Origin: Fusarium oxysporum f. sp. lycopersici 4287
Lineage: Eukaryota > Ascomycota > Sordariomycetes > Hypocreales > Nectriaceae
Assembly (NCBI RefSeq): GCF_000149955.1
Contig: NC_030999.1
Span: 448,536 to 512,535 of the forward strand
DNA: 64,000 bases
Direction of reading: 5' to 3'
A program made the translations under genes and the position numbers. Positions 57,622 to 64,000 of this stretch are shown here, one piece after another. Numbering within the stretch: the first letter of the stretch is position 1; each line of letters begins with the position of its first letter. Under the pieces are notes generated by a model. It was given only the letters and a program-made list of their open reading frames with translations, did not search any database and was not told where the DNA came from.

Positions 57622-59641
57622 GAATCCACTGCCAGGTCTCAGAGACAATCGTCATACACGGGTATAAGTCGACAGTGCGAAGTATCTTATTCTAAGGGAC
57701 CAACAATAGCCTTTCTGCATCTAAGGTAAAAACACGGTTGTGTTTCCAGAGAAGTAACATCAGTAATGGATTGTACAGGTGGAAAACAGGGTCTCTTTAT
57801 GAGAGATAGTGAAGCAGTCTGATTGCTTGAAGCCATCCTGCGCGTTACGCAAGCATATTGCTGTCGCATTTCCCTGTTTCTTTCTGTTGCAAATAATTTT
57901 AACTCGTTGATATATTCTTAATTTGTACAGAAGTGAACTCGACCCCTCGTCGTAGTTGTTACGTGGTAATCTGAGGGAGCCAGCCTTGTGGTTCCCACTT
58001 GCACTATGACAGAGGAACCAGAGTGCCTGGGTCTTTTCTCTTGTTACATCTCATTTATTTTCAGTATTGCTTCCAGAGTGCAAGGCTAGTGTAGTCCAGA
58101 CTCCCATCTCCCTTTTAAGGTTCCGGTGATGCATTCTTATTCATGAGTCAAGTCGGATGGCAGCCTCTGGTAAGCTGAGATGGCAGTGCATACCGTTGAT
58201 TGTTCAGATGAGCAACGGAAGCATTTATATCCATAACTAAGCAGATATTGAGGCAAGAATGTTTCTTTCTAGAATGCTCTACCCAAGGTTGGTTACTGCA
58301 AGCAAAGGCGTACTGCCAGGAGCTTGCGACAGGTGAAGTCGACAAGCGCTTGAGCCTACTTTGGAGGCTCTTCGCTGAGATCTAAAACTGCTGTACTGTG
58401 CTCGGAAATAGCCTTTGGGTTAACATGGGCTACTAATCTATTGATTGCTATATATGTACTATGTTGTACTGTTTAAGGACGACAAGCAGTCATCGTGAGA
58501 ATATAAAGTGAGGTTGAATGGCCGGTTCAGCCTGGCCAATAACTTGAAGTTCAGGGGCAGTGCTCTTCGTGATTTGGATCCAGAGCCCGCGGTCAATACC
58601 GAGTGATATCTGGAGTCGCCCTCAACGTAGCTTCACTAAGAATTCACTGGTGATCAAAAGTAAGATTCCAATATCTCTGGCTGTAAGATCTCTATCGGTC
58701 GTGCTGCTATTCCCATAGTCAATCTTGCAGGCTCGCTAACGCTTCCCATTCTCCCAGAAGTGAGATTGAGGCAGAGGGCCTCGGTCAGCCCAGCATTAGA
58801 GCTTCTTCCTTCTCACGACCATGGGCTCAACCCAGTCTGCCCTTATAACAATTTTATGCAGCCCGGAACTCTGAAAGGTAGAAGAATTTCCAGTTAAAGA
58901 GGCGGCGAATTTGAGAGGTCACCGCCTAGTCGCTGATGAGCTACTTTTCGCGATCTTGTTGCTGACCTCAAACAAAAAAGACATGCGCCAGCGAAAGATG
59001 TAGCAAATGGCTCAGAGGTGTGAGGAGCGACCGAACTACCTCTGGCCGAGCGTACCTGGACGCCTTCAACCTATAGTCTCAATGAAATAATTTTCACCCG
59101 GGCTATAATTGTTGACATAGCAGAGCCTCAGCTGCTGCCTGGCGATATCCTGGGCTGGGGCGCTACTCAGCCTCAACAAAGGATCATGGCAGCTCGAAAC
59201 CATTGGTCCAGCCCTAAGGAATGCTTACCGATTTGAGAATCATTATCGCACACTGCATGAGTGATTTAGTTTACTTTCAACCCCTCTGGGGTCCAGAGAC
59301 AACCGTGAGGCTGAATTAACTAGAGTTCATGACGGGGATGCCTTTTGAGGTTCTAAACGCCTTGCAAGGCAGTCAGGGAAGATATTTACAAGGCGATAAG
59401 GCAACTATCACAAGCTACGTTTTCGCTTTCCAACAGTCCATGCCATCACACGAGAGTATTAATACCCAGTCTCTTCTCTTCATGTTTCCATCTCACTTTC
59501 TATTCATTGAATCGATCACTGGCTCTGGCGTAACAGCACTTCCACATCTCTTGCACGTTTATCACCACCTTCCACAACACTTTCTGTCCACTTCGAGTAT
59601 TGTTTCAATAACTGCACACTCACTGTAAAAGCGCATTGAAA
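57622..59641. other. 2-kb intergenic stretch
   Basis: 3' flank of the Azf1-like gene and promoter of the bZIP gene. No other gene or transposon recognised. CT-rich leader sequence precedes 59642. Confidence 0.45.
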
Positions 59642-60473
59642 ATGTCCATGTTCATGACACAACCCGCATACGCCTACGCAGCAGCCCCTCCACCTCCCAG
59701 ACAGTACTCGGGAACAAGCAGCGCTTTCAGCGCTTCTGCCAATCCTGATGAGGACTGGACCAAGATCTCAGACCTTGCTGAGCGCCGAAGGATACAGAAC
59801 CGCATTGCTCAACGCAACTACCGTATGTTGAGTCTTATGGACTCTGAACTCACTCTATGGTCTTGGCTGTTCACAAAACTCACATTTCCTTTCAGGCAAG
59901 AAGCTCAAGCGCCGTCTCGAAGACCTTGAGCGCCGTGCTGGTTCTTCTGACGATGTCGAGTCCGACAAGCAGCCACAGAAGCCTACTGAGTCGAAGCGAC
60001 ACCCCTCCGCACCAGAATCCCAAAAATCGCAATCCGCAGCTTCCAGCAAGTCTGTTGTCTCACAAGACCAGTTAAATCCTCCCAAAGAGGCTTCTTGCGA
60101 GCTCTTCTTCTCCGGTTCTCCTGACGAACGATATCGCTCAGACAGCCCTCCTCAGTTCACATACTCTAAGTACCCGGCTCCCGATGAGATCCTCCTCGCT
60201 CCTTACGGTTCCACACCGTCATACCCAGCCATCACAACCGCTGATACCTATCCCAACAACATGATAGAGTCTACAGTGCCCATGGCACTCCCTTCCATGA
60301 CACACTTTACCGATGCCATCAAGGGGGAGACGTACCCCAGTGACGACGGACTCACTCCTTACATGACATACGGTTACATGTCTCCCATGGGCTTCAACTC
60401 TGGTAGCCCTTACGAGCAGTCCAACCATCATGGGAGTCACGCCAGTCAAACGCCTCGCAGGGTTGTACGATAA
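59642..60473 (+). CDS. bZIP transcription factor (252 aa, two exons)
   Basis: Exons 59642-59822 and 59896-60473 (181 + 578 nt = 253 codons with stop) are joined across a 73-nt intron with GTATGT donor and TTTCAG acceptor. The intron falls inside the basic region, as in many fungal bZIP genes. The basic motif 'RRIQNRIAQRNYRKKLKRR' has the invariant N-x7-R. The following zipper is very short ('LEDLERR'). The remainder is Ser/Pro-rich and acidic, with a Met/Tyr-rich C-terminal region. Start MSMFMTQPAYAY follows a CT-rich leader. It looks intact and probably acts in the nucleus as a dimer. Confidence 0.88.
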
Positions 60474-61354
60474 TCTCTAGCAAGGACTGCTGTCAACCTG
60501 GGCTGACTGTTGTCTTCTTTTTCTCAGGAGCTGTCCTACCCATAGGCTTCCATTTGTGCCTATTTTAAAAGAAGATACTACGTTGGATTTTCTGGTGTGA
60601 CACTGATGTGCCAATATCATTAGTCAAGGTACTTACTAATGAAATGGGCTGCAGGATACTTTGTTCGAAAAATTACCCATTAGCTAGATCGAATTCACTC
60701 CTCTGAACTGCTTTTTTATCTGCTTCTGACCTTTTTCTTTCTCGTGGTAGTGCAGTCATCCAGCGTCATTGGGGTCTTCTTGTTGACCAGTTACTTGGCG
60801 GATTCTGCAGCTGGAGGCCAGAACTGAGGGTATAATGAGAAATTGATAAATAAACTCGGACCTTGGTACTGCTTGGCGGATTATGTGATTATACTGTGCC
60901 GCTCATCCGCTTCGACGACGTGGTTGTTTGGGGAAGCGCCAAGCCACCGCCATTCAGCGCCCAAGCGAGTGAGATAGCGGATGGCGTAGCAATAGCAAAA
61001 AGTTCAATCGGATCTAACTCTTGAATGGCGTCTTAAATGGCATGAATAGACATATATAATTGGGTGATCTTGTCATGCGTCAGAACGTTGTTCCCACAAT
61101 TTGACTCATGTCGCGGAGAAAACTAAGTTGACGTGGGTCTGGAACCCAACAGCCATTCTAGCCGCTAAACTTCAGCGGCTTTTCTTTAGACCAACTCAAG
61201 TCGTCTCGGGTCTGAGAATCGAAAGTCCAGCTTCGCTAGTCTGGAGTACGAGGGAACGATACCGGGGGGACAAGGGTTAGACATTTCGTCGTGTGTCAAT
61301 AGCGATAGCCGAGATCCTGCAACGGTGATCACGTCAGCTGCTGATCACGTTTAC
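60474..61354. other. intergenic, nothing recognised
   Basis: 3' flank of the bZIP gene and of the decayed DUF3295 copy C. Confidence 0.4.
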
Positions 61355-62405
61355 ATCCTCACTCCCCTTCATGCAAGGCTTCTTAGGGTACTGCTTTAGG
61401 TTGGCCACATCGTGCGATGTATGCCGTCGCTTGAGGACCGCATTGACCGTTGAAGATTTCTGATATGCTTCCAGAGAAGGTGGTATTAAAACGAGACTCA
61501 GGTCCAACTCACTCCGCCAAAAACGTCACGGACGAGTGGATCCCAAGTTGACGCCCCCCTGGAGTGCTGTATGTTTGTTGGGGCCCCTTTGTGCATGCGA
61601 GGCCGGGAAAATTATTTCGATGTCCAACTGGGGGGCGGCGGGGGGTCGGTTATTTCCCAAGCTTGCATGGTGTCAAAGTGGGGCTTGGAATCCACCCCGC
61701 TGGAAGGAACATGTCATCCATGCTAGATTTACCGCTCTTCTCCATCGAGGCCTCCCATTCCGAAGAGTCGTCATCATCATCGATGGCGCTCTCGTCGATG
61801 TAGTCGCCGGTATCCGAGTCTACAGCACTTTGATCATCGATCGTTCGTGTGATAACATTGTTACTGAAAGAGGCCTGCTTCTTGTATGTAGAGAGGAACG
61901 AGTCACCGGCGCGTAACGCGGGTTTTTTGATAATGGGCTTCCTGTCGCTGAGTCTGGTCTTGTTCACTAGAAGAACAATGGTCGCCAAGCGCGAAGCGAG
62001 CGGGCTTCTTCGATTGCACCACCTTAATAGCAGGCAACGAATTGGGATTGGGAATCGCGTCTGATGATTGAGCAGCACAGGGAACAACTAGACGGGTAGG
62101 AACCTGGGAAGGCATGAGGCAGATCAAGTATCTCAGACTTAGAAGGGATGTTCTGTGGCAGTCTGAGTGGCAGGAGCAGTCTTTTCCTCATTGTCGACAA
62201 CCAAGATCTCTCTTGCCCAGGCTCGCCAGCTAAGATTATCTAGTTTTCTTCCCTGTTCAACAGTGTCTGCTTATCGAAAAAGGACTGACTGGTTAGTATA
62301 TGAGAAGTTAGCGCATATAAGATCAACTAACCAGTCAACATGCTACATAGCGTAGCGGGAGATTCGCATCTACGGTCAAAACATGAGTACTAGATGGTAG
62401 GGCAT
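61355..62405 (-). pseudogene. DUF1752/DUF3295 gene, copy C, heavily damaged
   Basis: Colinear with copy B but broken. The start at 62405 reads MPYHL then shifts frame, because 'CTAGTACT' replaces the 'CTAGATACT' of B (1-nt deletion). The exon 1 end and an intron retained here (donor at GTAGCATG, acceptor CAG) precede 'TVEQGRKLDNLSWRAWARE', the DUF1752 core, which soon stops. The acidic centre 'DSDTGDYIDESAIDDDDDSS' persists at about 61820-61760. About 61515-61690 is replaced by unrelated sequence, and the C-terminal end is recognisable at 61370-61510. It cannot encode the normal protein. It still shows the ancestral intron that copy B has lost. Confidence 0.82.
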
Positions 62406-62525
62406 CGTGAAGGAAAATTGAATGACGTAGGGAGGATAACAGTGTTTGCAAAAAGAGTGTCGAGAACTGGACAAGTTCAAACATTAGGAATAAAAGAGCG
62501 TAACAACGATGATTGACAGCTCGAT
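62406..62525 (-). repeat. proximal promoter of copy C, homologous to copies A and B
   Basis: Shares 'AAAATTGAATGA', 'GTGTCGAGAACTGGACAAGTTC' and 'GATTGACAGCT' with the promoters at 37641 and 45568. Homology fades near 62525. From there to 62992 nothing else was recognised. Confidence 0.6.
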
Positions 62526-62992
62526 CTTATTCTAGGCCTCGAGAACAAGCTTGAGTTTGGCAACCTACATCGAAGCCACATTTTGTATGTTTTAGGACGC
62601 TCCTGCCTGTAACACGATTACATACAGTATTGCAATAAGTGCGTTTTCTCCTTTTTCAAGTGAGCTAAAATGTACTTTCTTATTATATTCTCTGTGTTTT
62701 CGAGTAACCCTTCCGGATTCACACCATTCCCGAGCGGAAGTATAGTACAACTCGACCTAGATCTCAAAATTGATACGAGTGGCTCCTGCGATCTATCATA
62801 TCGCTAGAGTATCTCTCATCCGCGTAGAAAGGTGAAATACAGAACAATATGTGGCTGGGAATCTGAGGTAGCGTCACGCTACGGAGACTACAGTAAATAT
62901 AGAGGCTTAGCTTATTAAACAAAACTTGACTCAATTCTTTTCGTTCATCGTTGGATCGTGTGTAACCTTGACCTATAGCTACTCTCTGCCCT

Positions 62993-63646
62993 TTATGTGC
63001 AGTTCATTGGGTTAGAGCAGTGGCAGAGGACAGGGTCTTTGGGGATGATGTCGTCGACTCGTTCGGGTGCTGGGAGGAGGTTTGGGAGGAGAGGCTGGAT
63101 ACAGGTGAAGCCGTTGCCGTTGTGTGGGAGGATCGAGTTGTCGAAGGCCATTGTGGTAGGGTATTGCTCGTTTGTTACGGTGTAGTTCCAGCCGTCGCAG
63201 GCGAAAAGGCCGTGCGGGGGAAAGTTGCTTGTTTCTGGCGCTGCTCCCTGCTCGGTCTTGATTGGTACTATTCGTTCGTTTGTTGTTGATTGTGATTGCG
63301 ATTGCTCTGGTCCAGCATATGCCGGCGACTCGGATTTTGTCTCTGATCGTGGCTCGCTCGTGGTAGTGGCGTTCGAAGTATCGCCAGTGTGTCGACGGAT
63401 CGTCGAGCCTAAAGATTCGAGAACCTGTAATAAATTGTCCCTGTCCTTGGTGACCTTGCCTAATTGATCCATCAAGGTAGCTATTTGCGCCTTAGAGTCG
63501 TCCTGTCGAAGGATATCGACCATGCTCTCCAGTTGAGCGATGCGACTCTTTGTTCTTTCGCGCGCCAGGCGTTGGGCCTTGCGATCGAGCTCCCGCTTCT
63601 TGAGCCGGCGGGCTTCGGCTGTTGAGGTCTGGGTCTTATTACACAT
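62993..63646 (-). CDS. bZIP-type protein, 217 aa, lacking the usual C-terminal domain
   Basis: Single frame from MCNKTQTS. The basic region 'RRLKKRELDRKAQRLARERTKSRIAQLES' is followed by a heptad-like helix to about residue 75 ('MVDILRQ...ATLMDQLGKVTKDRDNLLQVLESL'). This is characteristic of the large fungal bZIP group that normally continues into a DUF3425 domain, giving ~400-600 residues. Here the product ends after a Ser/Glu-rich linker at 'CHCSNPMNCT', with no DUF3425. It may be a natural short form, a truncation, or missing a downstream exon. A TATA-like element lies 215 nt upstream. Confidence 0.8.
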   Translation of the reverse strand: MCNKTQTSTAEARRLKKRELDRKAQRLARERTKSRIAQLESMVDILRQDDSKAQIATLMDQLGKVTKDRDNLLQVLESLGSTIRRHTGDTSNATTTSEPRSETKSESPAYAGPEQSQSQSTTNERIVPIKTEQGAAPETSNFPPHGLFACDGWNYTVTNEQYPTTMAFDNSILPHNGNGFTCIQPLLPNLLPAPERVDDIIPKDPVLCHCSNPMNCT

Positions 63647-63860
63647 GATGATCGCCTTCAGGGATCACACTCAGAGGCAAAAAGGAAGAGCCAACAATAA
63701 GAACTTATAAGTTGGTCTGCGGTTGAATCCCAGTCCGGGACTCAGTATGACGTAGAAATCCGGGGAAACAAACAAGGGCCTTCAAAGATTGTTGGTGCTA
63801 TCTGTGCATCAAGCCAGGACAATTGAGCTTCGTTGTTGGGATGATCGGGACGGGAGTGCG

Positions 63861-63870
63861 ATATTTATAT
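63861..63870 (-). promoter_or_regulatory. TATA-like element of the bZIP gene at 63646
   Basis: ATATAAATAT on the minus strand, about 215 nt upstream of the start codon. The remaining 63647-64000 shows no gene. Confidence 0.45.
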
Positions 63871-64000
63871 TTTGAGGCCCCCTATGCTGGTGGTTGCCAA
63901 TTAACCATTTCACATACATTGAAGATGATAAAGTGGCTTATGCGGCTGCTGGTCCAGCTCACCACCATAGATAGTCAAAGGATGCCAATCAGATAGGATA

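Noticed and set aside
1..64000. mimp-type miniature elements and effector genes linked to them
   Set aside because: No pair of CAGTGGG-type inverted ends was found. The few CAGTGGG words lie inside the LINE or intergenic DNA without partners.
1..64000. tRNA or rRNA genes and CRISPR arrays
   Set aside because: GGTTCRAA-like words at about 5958, 9390 and 46756 have no surrounding cloverleaf. Tandem arrays lack spacer structure and the genome is eukaryotic.

Overview
The window looks like an accessory (lineage-specific) region of a filamentous ascomycete. Fusarium or a close relative is most likely. Genes carry 45-100 nt introns with GTAAGT-type donors and YAG acceptors. The recognisable products are fungal families: Zn2Cys6, C2H2 and bZIP regulators, a fungal rhodopsin/PTH11-like membrane protein, an amidase, and DUF1752/DUF3295 proteins. 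Intact genes alternate with long gene-poor stretches and with decayed Tad-like LINEs, a hAT element and gene fragments. All assignments come from reading the sequence; no database search was run.

Layout. 1-10 kb: a spliced C2H2 regulator, an orphan two-exon gene, promoter-like stretches without an obvious gene, and a fragment of another zinc-finger regulator with tiny exons. 10-20 kb: a decayed MFS transporter and a mutated Tad-like LINE. 20-24 kb: a methyltransferase gene with an in-frame stop near its 5' end, divergent from a gene of unknown function. 24-31 kb: degenerate repeats, a small Cys-containing gene, LINE RNase H relics, and a 597-bp hAT derivative with 11-bp terminal repeats and a perfect 8-bp target duplication. 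31-37 kb: a complete amidase and a 624-residue orphan ORF. 37-47 kb: a fungal rhodopsin-like gene, an Upc2-like Zn2Cys6 regulator, and copies of a DUF1752/DUF3295 gene. 47-55 kb: four unrecognised genes in two convergent pairs, with three minisatellites in or beside them. 55-64 kb: an Azf1-like C2H2 regulator, two bZIP genes and a wrecked third DUF3295 copy.

Regulators dominate: two complete C2H2 genes, one Zn2Cys6, two bZIP, one DUF3295 protein and one zinc-finger fragment. This matches the known tendency of Fusarium accessory chromosomes to carry duplicated transcription factor genes. Three copies of the DUF1752/DUF3295 locus (37.6, 45.5 and 62.4 kb), matching into their promoters, show segmental duplication followed by decay. 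The most unusual part is 48.5-55 kb. There, two divergently transcribed genes of unknown function each have a different minisatellite just upstream of the start, and one has a third repeat array inside its coding sequence. One of them joins an N-terminal Cys/His-rich region to what looks like an ATP-grasp-type C-terminus.
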